Source: Brugia malayi
Taxonomy: Eukaryota > Nematoda > Chromadorea > Rhabditida > Onchocercidae
DNA length: 64,000 nucleotides
Direction of reading: 5' to 3'
Assembly: GCF_000002995.4 (NCBI RefSeq)
Contig: NW_025062475.1
Span: forward strand, 10,110,187-10,174,186
Below the pieces are notes generated by a model. The model saw nothing but the letters and a program-made list of their open reading frames with translations. It did no database searches and was not told the origin of the DNA. The translations under genes and the position numbers were made by a program. Within the stretch, counting starts at the first letter, position 1, and the number at the start of each line of letters is the position of its first letter. Positions 1 through 13,134 of this stretch are shown here, one piece after another.

Positions 1-73
1 AACTAATACTATGAAAAAAGAGATTGCAATTCTTTTTTTTTTCTTTTATTATGAGGCAAAAAAAATCAAAAAC

Positions 74-3000
74 CTTCGAATATTGCCCAGCTTTGTAGTA
101 AAAAAATCCAGCTTTCTGTGAATTCATATTCTTTGCATAATAATCAGCCAACTGCAAAAACACATCCACTGTTCCATCATCTTCAACAGCATCAGCAAAA
201 ATATCCATCTTTTGTTCTGTTTCTGCCAGATGAAATGCTTCCTGAAAATAACCAGGGGATAAACGGTCGAACTGTGAGATCTCTCTCTTGAAGATCTCAA
301 TGGTAAACTTTACTTGAATATAGTATTCACTAAGTGGTGGAAAATTGTGAATACAGTTTTTTTCCGAGTGGTAAGAAAACTATTTCCGAAGAAAAAACAG
401 ATCAGCACTGGATAAAATTTTACTACTACTTATGTGTTACTTGAATAGTTTCTGTGGTAAGTTAAATTCTTGGGATTATTAGACAATTCCAAGATTCTAC
501 ATTTTACACGTTAGAAGACTTTAAGAATTCACCTGTTGACATTGAGAAAGTACCAAAAATTGGATAGCTGAATCTTGATCTCCAAGTTTGGTGAAAAATC
601 TAAAAAAGAGAATAAATCGGAAACTAATAGAAAAACATACGATCATAATGTACTGATAAGAATATACTGATAGGAATATTCATTAAAAATGTTAGAATTA
701 TCAAGGAAAAATTACAAAGAACATAGAATCTACTTTGCAACAAGTCTTGCTCCTTCAACGCTTCTACTTTCCCGCACAATACATACTGCTTCTTCAGGCT
801 TATTCAAATGCTCTAACAGAAGTCTTACTAAGTTGTCGTAATCTCGAGCATTTTTGTAAGCCTGAAATTTAATTTAACTTTCATAACATCAAACATCAAT
901 ACGATTAAAAATAATTTTGGTGAAGATATTGTCATAATTTAGAAAGAATTCAAAGGAAAAAATATTTGCAACGAATGAAAAAAAAACTTTACTAAAATTT
1001 GCTAAAACTTTACCATTGCAGCTTGTTTGAATTTTTTCTCTCTTTCCATCACTTTGCCATATGCCGTATGGATTTTTGGCGAGTGAATTTTAGGTAAAAG
1101 ACTGCTCACCTTAGTCCTATAATAAACCATAAAGGTAATAAAATCTTACCAAATTCTTTAGTTTTAATCCAAAACATTGAAAGTGACAAAAAATTTAATA
1201 ATAACATTTAAAGACAAAACAGATAGGAAAGAGCTTGAAACTAAATTTTAACAGAATTTACCAATTCTTTGCTTTTAGTGAAACTGCAGCAGCTCGATCA
1301 TAAAAATGCCCAAGTTCATACAAATATGCTGCATCACTATACTGCTATAAAATCATTATCTTCTAATTATTTTTCTAGAAATGTACAGAAATCAAATTTC
1401 TTTCTGGTTCCCTAATCGCTGTAATTAAACCTTTATCTGTTCTAGAATTGTCGCACAATCGCGCTTAACGGCTCGTCCTTCGATACTTGCAGCAATTTCA
1501 ATTCCTCTACAAAAATAAATTTGATTTTTTAAATAGGTGAATTGGTGTATGCATATATGGAAATTATAATACATACAGGAACAAATATGAATAACTAGAA
1601 AAGCAAAAAAATCGCTTTAATTAGTACTTACTTCCGAATATCTCCTGTGCGAATAGACATTCGAGCAATGCCAGAGTTACACATATTGTTATGTTCCAAA
1701 ACCAACTTATATTTAAAAACAAAACTTTAATATGCATTGAAATGGAATACGAGATCGAAGTAGAAATCAAGCCATTTTTTAAAGGAAAAACTATCCAACA
1801 TAAACTAGTCAAGTAGCAGGAAGCATAACATATGTAAAAGAAACCTGTTCATTGCTTTCGTCTGGATTTTTAATCAAGCCATTTTCGTATTGCACCAGTG
1901 CTTGGCTATAATTTCCCCTGAAAATTAAGAAAAAGTCATAGTGTTAAAAAACATTTGTGATTTGAAGTGCGATCTTTTAGCCCATGTACTTCCACTGTTG
2001 TTATACTCAAATACTGCACAGATGATTAAAAGGTACGAAGGTTACATAAATTCTAATTGTTGTGCATATTCCTTTGAAATCATTGGCACTTCTTCTTCAG
2101 CCAAACGTTTTGCCAAATTCAGTGCTTTATCCCAATGTAACAGATCCCGACGCATCTAGAAGGATGAAAAACGCCCTTGTATAATTTCAACACCGAAAAA
2201 TAAATTATTCTCATCTAAATGTGTTCACTTTGAATTCCATAAAAATTCGATCCACAAGTTTACAACTCAATTGCACTTTTTAAAATTAAATAACAGAAAA
2301 TGCGCAAGGAACTGCTTCTTACATCCAAAGCTTCTCTTGGCTTAGTCGACTGCAAAAAAAGTTTTTCTGCCACATCAAAATTTCCTAATAACAGGGCCAA
2401 ATATCCATTTAGCAAATTTTTTTCCTCAATGTATTGTATTTCTTCCAAACTCCAAACAATACCCACTGCATCGATTTGCTTGAAAATCTTAATTGCTAAA
2501 AAAATTTTTGCTTTTATTTTTGCCGAAATTAATTTTACAAAAAATTATGCGAAGGTGCATATCATTAGTCTAAAAGAAAGAAAGTAATTTCCGATACTAA
2601 CATTACCTAAATCTACTTCACCATTTTTTGTGGCTGTAATTGCAAATTTATTCCAATGTTCATGAATTTTCGTATATTCACATATACGCCATGCATGCAT
2701 CCATCTAAAATTGAACGACGCAAAATTAATTTTCGACCTTTTTTTGCAATTTTTTAATTAGCAGGTGATTAGTGAACAAAATGCTTTCATTTTCTAAAAT
2801 ATCGATGTGTGAAAGATTAAGAAATGCACGAACCTTTTTAGATTAAGCGCTTGATCCAATAATTTTTCCAGCTAAAATTTAACACAGTTCTCTCAAATCT
2901 AATATATGAAATCTCTTCTGATTATTTCATCAATGAAAAACAAAATACTAACAGTTTTTGGTGATTTCCCTTCAAATACCATATCAGTTCGATGACTCTC

Positions 3001-6000
3001 CAACAATATACTACCAATACGTCCATTTTGTGTTTGACAGTGAACAATTCCCTTACAAAGCATCAATGGGATATGTCCGTATGGTATATTTGTGATTCCA
3101 ATTTTTGCCAATGAAACATCTAAAAGATCATTAAATCAACCAAAATTGATTGTTCTCACATGTAACACAAAAGTTAACCACTAAAACACACAATTATCTA
3201 CTAATTATTTTGTTTTTAAATATTCTGTTCTTACATGAAAAAGACGCAGTATGAATTATAAATTACTTTAAACATTTAAATCTTGAAATAATTGTAGTGA
3301 AATTCTTTGCCGGAGGGTAGAAAACGGAAAAGCATTCAACTTTGGAAAGCAACTCATAATATAAAAAAAATAAACAAGTAAATACTTATCTCTATTCACT
3401 GAATAGGCATAATGTTAGAATTGAAAGTTATGAGTGATTCCGAAATTTAATCATCAAAATGTTCTTTTTGTATACCACTTCTTCCCTTGCAAGATAATAT
3501 GAAAAAACCTAATGAATGCACAAACATACTGTTATCAGTGTTTGACAATTGGCAATTAATGTTAATGAGCTAACTATCAATTAAATAAGCTTACTTTCTA
3601 TTTGATTCTTGGACACAAGATAAACATGAATGGTATCTGAATTACATACAACAAATGTGTCGCGATCCACGGAGAAATTCTCCCATAGACAACTCTTTAA
3701 CTATAATATATCATTAATAACTAATAATTAATAATAATAAATTTATATTCTCTCTACTCAGACATCTTTCGTCTTGTCAAATTCATCTTAATGTTTCCTG
3801 TGGTGTGTTTTAGAAATTTCTCTGCACATCCTATAACTTAATTTAATGGAAGAATACGACTGCATGTACGTTAGATATTTGAGGATTGTATTAAACTGTC
3901 AAAATTCACATGAGCAGTGGAATTAATTGAGGGGATTTTGACAGGCTCATTATCAACAGGACTGTAAATGTATGCATTTAAGAGTGCATCGAAAAAACAA
4001 AGCGTAATTCCTTCTGGTTCCGGATATAACGATGTGATTCCCGCTACATGTCTGTATTCGTTCACATATCTTTCATCTGCCAATGAATAATAATAAAGGT
4101 GCCCATCCTGGAATTAAGCATTAAAAGAAGTCATCCATTTTTCAAAATGAGTTAAAAGTTTAAAAAATGTTAAAAATCTAGTGAATTAATTTCTAGTTTT
4201 CGAATGAAATGTTTTTGAAATGTAAAATTCTCGAATGAAATGTTTTTCAAACAAAAAATGTTTTTTTCATTCTACAATTAACATATGTAAAGCAAATTAA
4301 AATTCATACATTTGTACAATAGATAAGGAAATTATCGGTGAGTGAAATATCCTGAAGCCCATAACTAGCATGTACCGAATCCGGAATAACGAATCCATTT
4401 CCTTCACCATGCAGCTGTAAAATGTTTAATCTATTTAACAGATTAATGGTAGATTATTTTTTTTTCTCCAGTATATTGTATTCTTGAAAATAGGTGGAAA
4501 AATAAACAAAATTACGATTAAATATATATAAATATTTTGTTAGTCATACCTTCTGTAACTGTGCCCGATTGTCAAGCTTAGCAACAGCATAGTTTTCATT
4601 CAAATGCATAGCATTAACCGTTGACAAATATTCAATTTCACAAACGTGTCGAATTCCTTCATTATTATAACAAATTATGGAAAAATTTATGTAATGACGA
4701 ATGAATGTGCTTCATTTCATGTCATTTTAAATTGACAGTGAAAATTAAATTCAAACGGTATACATATTTTCTAATGATTTTTTAATGACATTTTTTTGTA
4801 GCTAATGAATGAAATTAGCCCTTCATACTGAGACCGATTCAACAAAAAATTACAAATAATGGATAAAAATGTTACATTAAGAAAATAATACTAATTCAAT
4901 AATATAAAATTTTACCTATAAAATGTGAGCAATATAAGTCAGCAAATACTGGGGTATGTAATGCAAGATCTTTTCATTACTTACCTTTCGTTTCAGCAAT
5001 TTCATAAAGCCATGCACGATTATTCATTGTAATTGCAATGTGTTTTGGACCCAATGCAATTCTTGTTGGTTCCAGTTCAATTTTCACTACTGCTAATGGA
5101 TTCTGAAGAAAAGATACTTTTAAGATTCCTTTCGAAAGTTTAGTATTTCAATTTAAATGTTATCAGTGGATCTGTTAAAGAAGTCTGCCCACCTTTTCTC
5201 CTTCTCTAAAAAGGGTTATCTCATTCAATGACGATAAAATAGCAATAGTATTCCGGTATGCAGCTCCAAGCATGGGCATTTTTGTTAGAAATAAATGTAA
5301 TGTGCCAGACCGAGTACTAGCAGCAACCAATCGTCCATCGTAATTTGTTGAAATACTACATAAATCTGTAGAGAAAAATTTCTCTACCTAATTCCTCCAT
5401 TTAATTTGATACTTAGATTTGTCGAGAATATTAATAACTATTACTGAAAAGATCAAAGAAATTGACAGCAGATGAATTCACAATGACTAACAAACCATTG
5501 TTCTTAATGTCAACTTCGACAATTTCAACAATTTCATCAAGTCGACTCATTTCACGTATTCGTATCCTAAAACATGCTGACAGAATTTTTTTGTTATAAA
5601 GTTCTGAGATTCCGTTGAAAAATGCTCTGGAAATCAATTGCACAGCTTGTCTTAGTTTCGATATGAGCCGTCATTATCACTCAAAAAACAAAAGAGTAAA
5701 ATTCTATAAGGACGAAAACACTTGTGAAAGATTGAAAAAAAGGAATATTTACTGATTGTCACCAATTAGCAGAACTTTAGATAATGATTCATTGATGCAT
5801 ATAGACGACAAATATGTCTTGAAATCTTGTACTGCATAAATTTCCTTAAAATATATTACATCGAAGCAAGTTGCGAAAGTTACTTATGGATTTATGTGAA
5901 CGTTTCATTAGATGTGATTTTTTACAAATAATAGTTATGATGAATGAGTACAAATAATTTTTAAATAATTAAATGGAAATAACCAGTTCTTTAAAAAGAG

Positions 6001-9000
6001 GAAAGATTAACAACACAACAGCGTAAAACTGAAGTTAACAAACCTGACCAATCTCTGCAGCAATCGTTGAAACACAAACAAAAAAACCTTTATCAAAACC
6101 CAATAATAAAAAATTACTCCGATACCTAAAATTTTCTTTCTTTTTTTATGGAAGCATTTCGACTATAATATTATGTCCTTTTCGTCAATAATAATATCAT
6201 TATTCTACTAACAATCACTGACATTTTTACGGCTTTTTTAGATGAAACTTTTCCATCAAATCACATGATATGTGCAAATGTTCTTCAAATTAAACTATGT
6301 GAAAATTTCTAAAGTAAAAAAACTTATTAGGTAAAATAAGTATAATTCATATATATAATAACTGACAATAACCAACCAACCAACAAAATGTTACGATTTG
6401 ACCGTAATGAACTTGACATTGAAGATTGATAAGTTGTGTATTATCACTCAGCTCTGCCAATAGGATAGTATTCTGACTCAAAATAGCACCTAACTGAAAT
6501 GGGTATACTATTTAAAATTATTTAAGAGTATACAATTCAACAATTTGAATTTAAAATCAAATTCGTAGTTTTTTTCAAGACAATTCATTTTTGAAAAATA
6601 AATGGGAGAAAACAGAATGAAGGATTACAGAAAGGAACAAAAAAAAATGATAAAATAATAATAGAAATTAACGACATCGACAGATAATTTCCTGTGTAGT
6701 CAAATTCTGGCAATGATGAAAACGAAAAAAAAAGTGAAAGTTTTGGAGAAAACTAATGGGTAATGAATAATGACTGAGAAAATATTATAATGATCTTATT
6801 AAATTATTCCATTCAAAACATAACTAACCATTACGTCAGGCTTAGCATTTTTATCAGTTTGTTGCTTCCGATCACAAAATTTAATCAGTGATGGTTCCAT
6901 GTTACACATGAATGAATATAGCAAATCACCGTCAATGCTGCTAACAGTTATAGTGAAATCGGTTGAACCCAATGCAAGCAATTCATTATTTGAAAATGCT
7001 CCACAAGTTATGGCACTTTGATGCTTCCCGATTGCTGAAGTCTTGCTATAAAAGAAATGTTCCCTTTAATTTATTAAAAAGGTATTCAACATTATTTTGG
7101 AAGCATTTTCAACCTATCATCTTCGTCCTGAAAAGGATAACATAAAGATTCATTCTTTCAAATTTATACGTTTTCGTTTTCTGAATAACGTATATTACAT
7201 ACAATTCTGTGCATATGTAGCTCAAATAGTACTAAAATAAACTATATTTTGCATTCGAAGAAATTTTAATCAGACCCTTTCTAATTAATTTGTTGCAGAC
7301 TTAATTTATAAATGAATTAGAAGGAAATATCGAAATAAGAAATAAGAGAATTGCTGTATGTCTGTCTCTCTCTCTCTCTGTCTCTTTATATATATAAAAC
7401 TAACCGTGAGGTACGTTGGTTATAAAGTAACAAATTTCCCGTATCATAACCGATAGCCAAAACTGGCGAAATATGAGACCATAATATAAACGTTGGTTTC
7501 TCCCTTAAAAATTTTAGAACATATCTGAAATTGAAAGTGAAAATTGCTGAGCTACAAAATTTAAATACTATACTTGCAAAAAATTAAATATTATATTATA
7601 TATTATAAAGTTTTAGAATCGTTATCAGTTTTAGAAAAGCATAAGAAATGTACTGTTACGAGAAAAAAAAATGTACTTAAGCTACATCATACAGTAATAC
7701 TTACTTCCCGCTCATACCACTATCTAATTTGGTGGCTGTTTTCGACGTAAATTCCCATAATGTTACTGCTGTACTCTTATCATTCATTATAGCTAACATG
7801 TCACCATCTCGATCCCATGATAATGCTTCCACCTGCCTGTACAGAAATAAAAAAAAATAATAGTAAAAACAAAAAGGAAAAAAAGAATTATTGAGAATAA
7901 TGAAATCAGTAAATAAAATCAACAAATAACTAACTGCCACCTAAAAAGAAATCCTACCCAGGTATGACTAATTCGTCAATCAAATTGCCACTTCGGTCGT
8001 ATAGTTTCACCAAGTTACTGGAGCTGAAAAATTTTGATATTTCAAATCACTATGAGCTGCTTTCTTAGTGAATTATGAATTACATATTACAAATGCAAAA
8101 CTGACTTAGATTCTGAATTTAATAAACAAAAATGCAAAATGAGTATAACATAAGTATGACATCAAGTCCATGACAATTATGTCATTTATTTAGTTATTGT
8201 CACTGCCCATTTAATATTCTATTCCCAATAAATATGATTAAGTAATTAATCATAAAGTATTACTTTGAAATAGACTCTAGCAAGATATTTCTCGTGAGCG
8301 AAGTGAGATTTAAACTAATGAAAAGTAAATAAAACAAACCCAGCAACAGCAAGATAGTTCCCTTTTGGACGCCATTCAAAAATTGGCTCACCTTCGCCGA
8401 GTTCTTTTTCTGTTAAACTACATATTAACTGCAAGTGCACAATAATATTGCTATATTCAATTGATTTTCTAAATTAATGGAATATCTCCATTGCTTCTTA
8501 TTTCACTCTATAATTAATCAATGACTTTCTGTACATGACTGACCTAAACTAGTCTCTGCTTCATTTTCATTTCATAATTTGCCCTGAATCTCGCCAAAGA
8601 AAAACTTACTTTCATCCTTAAATATAACTGAATTTAATAAAGACCAACACAAAATTAGCCAACACAAAATAGCAATACATCTCGTTGCTGGGCAACGAAG
8701 TAATCGGAAGCTTATCGTGGCGGACGTTTCACTGTTGTAAACAAACGTAATCTTTCCCATACAATCTAGTATGATGTGAGTGAAAACGATGAGTAACATT
8801 TGTACATCTCGTGTACCTGGAGTAACAGCCTAACATAAGAATCCGTCAAACAACTATGCTCCCATACCCTCAAACTTCCCATCGAAATCTTTCAATTATT
8901 TCCTAAAACAGAAAATCCCAGAAAATTCATTTTGAAGCTCTAAGATACGTTATCCAAAATGTGCCACCAAATACACTACGTCACATTTAATGCATTAATT

Positions 9001-9088
9001 CACTAGGACCAAGCAAATATTTATTGCATATTCCCCATCAACAATTAGTACTTACCGTGAGCATTACTGGTACATCGCAATTGCGCAT
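74..9088 (-). CDS. WDR19/IFT144 intraflagellar transport protein, 3' end off window
   Basis: Homologue of WDR19 (IFT144; C. elegans DYF-2), a core IFT-A subunit driving retrograde transport in cilia; in nematodes ciliated cells are sensory neurons. Exons, high to low: 9088-9056, 8428-8340, 8023-7958, 7836-7705, 7524-7405, 7045-6829, 6493-6381, 6125-6044, 5844-5753, 5566-5445, 5365-5193, 5102-4985, 4656-4550, 4414-4310, 4107-3910, 3700-3595, 3119-2953, 2871-2834, 2704-2607, 2495-2323, 2155-2046, 1917-1845, 1705-1632, 1506-1431, 1344-1262, 1116-1014, 861-734, 599-533, 241-74. Every splice phase agrees and the total is 3231 nt (1077 codons). Residues 1 to about 600 give WD-type propeller blades ([31 protein letters not shown]); the rest is a TPR-like helical solenoid ([23 protein letters not shown]). 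The family is about 1340 residues, so roughly 265 C-terminal residues lie left of the window after the donor at 73. Assignment rests on alignment from memory to human WDR19; the first short exon is least certain. Confidence 0.95.
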
Positions 9089-9213
9089 TTTAGTGTCTTA
9101 TTTTGAAGTAGAGCACCAACACATGTATAAATAAGCAAATATTTATTTCGTAAAAAACTTTTTTCTCAAAAAAAGAGAAGTAAACTGACAACAGCAAAAC
9201 GGAATTATTCACT
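9089..9213 (-). promoter_or_regulatory. S13-WDR19 intercistronic gap with poly(A) signal
   Basis: Only 125 bp separate the S13 stop codon (9214-9216) from the WDR19 start (9088), both on the minus strand. On that strand the gap holds a T-rich run, an AATAAA (plus-strand TTTATT at 9142-9147) about 53 nt before the WDR19 ATG, and a possible AG acceptor a few bases before the ATG. This is the layout of a nematode operon, where 3' processing of the upstream gene is coupled to trans-splicing of the downstream one. The operon itself is inferred. Confidence 0.5.
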
Positions 9214-10371
<1,158 letters not shown>

Positions 10372-10428
10372 AATTGACGATTATTAACTGTAGCAATACT
10401 CTTACGTGATATAATTTCCACAATTTAC

Positions 10429-10430
10429 CT
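10429..10430 (-). promoter_or_regulatory. Candidate trans-splice acceptor for S13
   Basis: On the minus strand the sequence reads TATTTTTCAG with its AG at 10430-10429, in the 5' leader 57 nt before the S13 ATG and with no obvious upstream coding exon. That fits a nematode SL1 acceptor, although a cis-spliced 5' UTR intron cannot be excluded. Confidence 0.5.
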
Positions 10431-10929
10431 GAAAAATACCCTAAATCATTCACTAGCATTACATTAGCAAAAAAAATCCAGTTCTAGACAAACAAAGCAG
10501 TAACTTTAACCTACAAATGATTTAGAGTGATGCTTACCAACAAGTGACATACGACACACAACCTAACCAAACCTACTAACTATGAAACGAGCAAACCTAA
10601 TGTCAACCGATTGCTATGAACGGCCACTCTAGCTGCGATATGCAAAATGGTCGTCCCAGCTCGTCTCATTCCTTTTCGTCTCGCTCAATTTACTTGTTTC
10701 ATTTTGATTTCGCGTTTACTTTTAATTTACTATAATCTTTTGGTTACTTTAATTTTGATTTAACTTTTCATGTGCGTTCGCTATGTCTTATTTTCGGATT
10801 TAGCTTACTTCACCTTGTTTTTCTACTTATCTTTGCTGTTGAACTTCATCTTGTAATTTAATTTTATTCAATAAGTTGATAAAAAAAAGCGATGATTAGA
10901 TTAGATTTATTTATTGCTTTATCTGTTGC

Positions 10930-10931
10930 AG
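10930..10931 (+). promoter_or_regulatory. Candidate trans-splice acceptor, unknown 190-aa gene
   Basis: The sequence TTTATCTGTTGCAG ends at 10931, 11 nt before an in-frame ATG at 10943. An in-frame ATG at 10892 lies upstream of this acceptor, so the acceptor favours 10943 as the real start if the leader is trans-spliced. Confidence 0.45.
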
Positions 10932-10942
10932 CATTTTATCAA

Positions 10943-11973
10943 ATGTTAATTGGAGATGTTGAGGTAGAGCCGGAACCTAATGTGAACTTGTTGCTTATTT
11001 TATGTGGCAATGAGGAAGCAACAACGGATAACGATTCCTTTAACTTGTTGTGCAAAATCTGTGCAGCTAATATTATCAGTGATCGTACAAAGGTTATATA
11101 CTTATTTTCACTTTGCTTGTATTTATTTTATTAATATTTTTCAACGTAAAGCCGTGCGTGTTTGGGTATGTGTGTAGTCTGAATATAGATTATGGATGAA
11201 AACCTCAGGCTAGGATCATTACATATGACTTTTTGTAAATGATATTGTGCACTTTTAAAGCTGAAATCAGCCTACTCTTCTTTATATACACTACAGTTTC
11301 AGCTTTATTGGCTTCGACATCAACCACCCACATTACTTCCAAAAGAATCAACATTAGAACCATGGCAACTTTCACGTATCATGCTGCGTTATTTCAATGA
11401 AAAACTCACTAGCGGTGTTGCTGCATTCTGTGCTTTTGCTCATACATTCTCCTTTGTGGAAATTGGTGTCATTGTAAGTTTTCAATAAGTACCGATACTT
11501 TAATTTTATGATAATTTACGCAGTGTTACTTGAATTATCCCAGATTGCGTTATTTATCATTGAATTAATTTTTAGTTTTTTGAATTAATTTGCAAATGAA
11601 ATCCGTAAATTACATGACCTTACGGAATATAAATTTGAGAAATTCTGGTCAAAACTAAATTTCAAACATATATTTTCAAATTTCTGTTCATCTTACTATT
11701 ATTCGTTCCTTCGAAATTTAATTGCAGGTGGAGTTTTATGAGAGTGACATACCACATGAAGAATCACTCTCAACAATATTAGCATTACTTTCCGATATGG
11801 GTAATTATTTCTCGATGATCTCAAAGGGTGCATTATTCCAGCAAAATATATTTCCGGTAACTGCTTTGATTCGAACTTCTCGAATATATGATTATGGATT
11901 AGTGGCAAGTCTATATACGAACTGCATGTTATGTTTTGAAAATGGCGTTTGTAAAAATATGTTAGCCAAATAA
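10943..11973 (+). CDS. Unknown small spliced protein (190 aa)
   Basis: Family not recognised. Exons 10943-11092, 11297-11473 and 11728-11973 join in phase 0 with good donors (AAG/GTTATA, ATT/GTAAGT) and acceptors (CTACAG, TTGCAG) to give 190 residues. The second acceptor has an in-frame alternative six bases later. The N-terminal part has a Cys pair (CKICAA) after an acidic stretch; the middle reads WQLSRIMLRYFNEKLTSG; no signal peptide or clear membrane helix is visible. The start at 10943 is chosen because it follows a strong acceptor at 10931; the same frame is open back to an ATG at 10892. The last exon could instead splice onward, since its C-terminal 20 or so residues look less protein-like. 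It is transcribed away from S13. Consistent splicing supports a real gene; its function is unknown. Confidence 0.6.
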
Positions 11974-12429
11974 AATGCCATTTGGAGATTTGTTTGAAGC
12001 AAAACAGTAATGTTTTATCAAATCGTGGAAGAGTTTGAACAAGTGATTACATTATGTAGAAAAGTAATGCGTCATTATTAAATCTAGTAACTGATTAGTA
12101 ATTATTATTAGTAAAGATTGAGAAGTTAAAAGCAGCCAAAGTTTCAGTTAAGCTAGGTAGTCTATCTAGGTTTGACTTGGTAGTTTGAATGCATTTTTGA
12201 GACATGAAATGATAAAGTGCTGCAGTTACCAATACAATCACTTTTTTCAACAAACATATAATGGGAGAATTTAATTATTTTATAGAAAAAGATAATAAAT
12301 TATTTTTGATTGAATCTTTTTTTCTAAAGCTACTGTGCTACTATTTGTTGAAAGATAACTGAAAAACTATTGAAGCTTGCAATATCTAAAAACTGATTTT
12401 AATTGTTGATGATTTTAGTTAAAATCGTT
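11974..12429. other. Intergenic, nothing recognised
   Basis: AT-rich spacer between the unknown gene and the retrotransposon relic. The missing second LTR of the relic would be expected here, but no clear copy of the 15030-15303 sequence was found. The only resemblance is a short GGAAGAGTTTGAA run near 12027 that also occurs near 15125 inside the LTR-like end. Confidence 0.5.
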
Positions 12430-12813
12430 GTATGCACGGCAGATTTTATTTTGTTGCCAATTTTATAAAAAGAATCTACTGTCAATAAGTTTTATTACTT
12501 TGTCTTCTTCATTTCCACAGTTCTTTTTAATTTCGATTTGGCGTTGTGGCCAGTTTAATCCCTCTTCTCTTCGTCTTTTCCACCATAATTCATAATTTTT
12601 TTCACCTTTTTCTCACCTTTCACCTTTTAGATGAAAGTCCTTTAGTGTATTCACTAGGTATATAAAGAAATGAAATTCTCGCCTTCCTTCTTATTTCTTC
12701 AACAAAAGTTGGAATTAGTGGGCAATGATTTTATACCCAATGGTAACATTGAAAACTCTTTCATATTACAAACTACTGCGACAGTGTTGAGAGTAATTCC
12801 AATCGAAGTATTG

Positions 12814-13134
12814 TCATTCCTTTAATGATGCAATGCGGATTTGGCAACGACCAAAAATGTTTCTTTCTTTCCATCTTGCAACATAAGTGAAGTGGTGAAA
12901 TTGTGTTTCATTTGGGAAAGTTGTAATGAATCGCGGTATCTCCTTTAGGTTTTTGGATCCGGGAATCTTATTGGTTCTTAAATGATATAAAACATCGTTT
13001 AAACTTTTCATTCCTTTGAAGTGAGTTAATGCATCGTAAACGATTGTTAATATTGTCATGAAATTATTTAGTGTCAATACTGTATGATTAGATAAATAAT
13101 GAGTAATATCATTTTGACTGATATCAGAAGACAC
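12814..13134 (-). pseudogene. BEL/Pao pol fragment, RT start joined to RNase H
   Basis: The longest open stretch of the relic (106 codons). Its first half carries the BEL/Pao reverse transcriptase lead-in (HYLSNH, IVYDA, SLNDVLY). Within a few residues it passes into the IPRF block that belongs several hundred residues later at the start of RNase H. The expected FTDAS-type motif is changed to FTYVA, and the frame shifts at its end, where the LRLELL motif continues in another frame. It is a deletion relic, not a host gene. Confidence 0.85.

Larger units (their letters stand above)
10372..10942. promoter_or_regulatory. Divergent promoter region, S13 / unknown gene
   Basis: About 570 bp between two divergent start codons. 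It has somewhat higher GC around 10540-10700 than the flanking DNA and contains the acceptors of both leaders (10429 minus, 10931 plus). No TATA box or named factor site was recognised. It probably carries the promoters of both genes; this is inferred from position only. Confidence 0.5.

Noticed and set aside
12814..13134. The 106-codon minus-strand frame as a host gene
   Set aside because: Its motifs are those of BEL/Pao pol, it has no start context or splice partners, and the neighbouring DNA continues the element in shifted frames.
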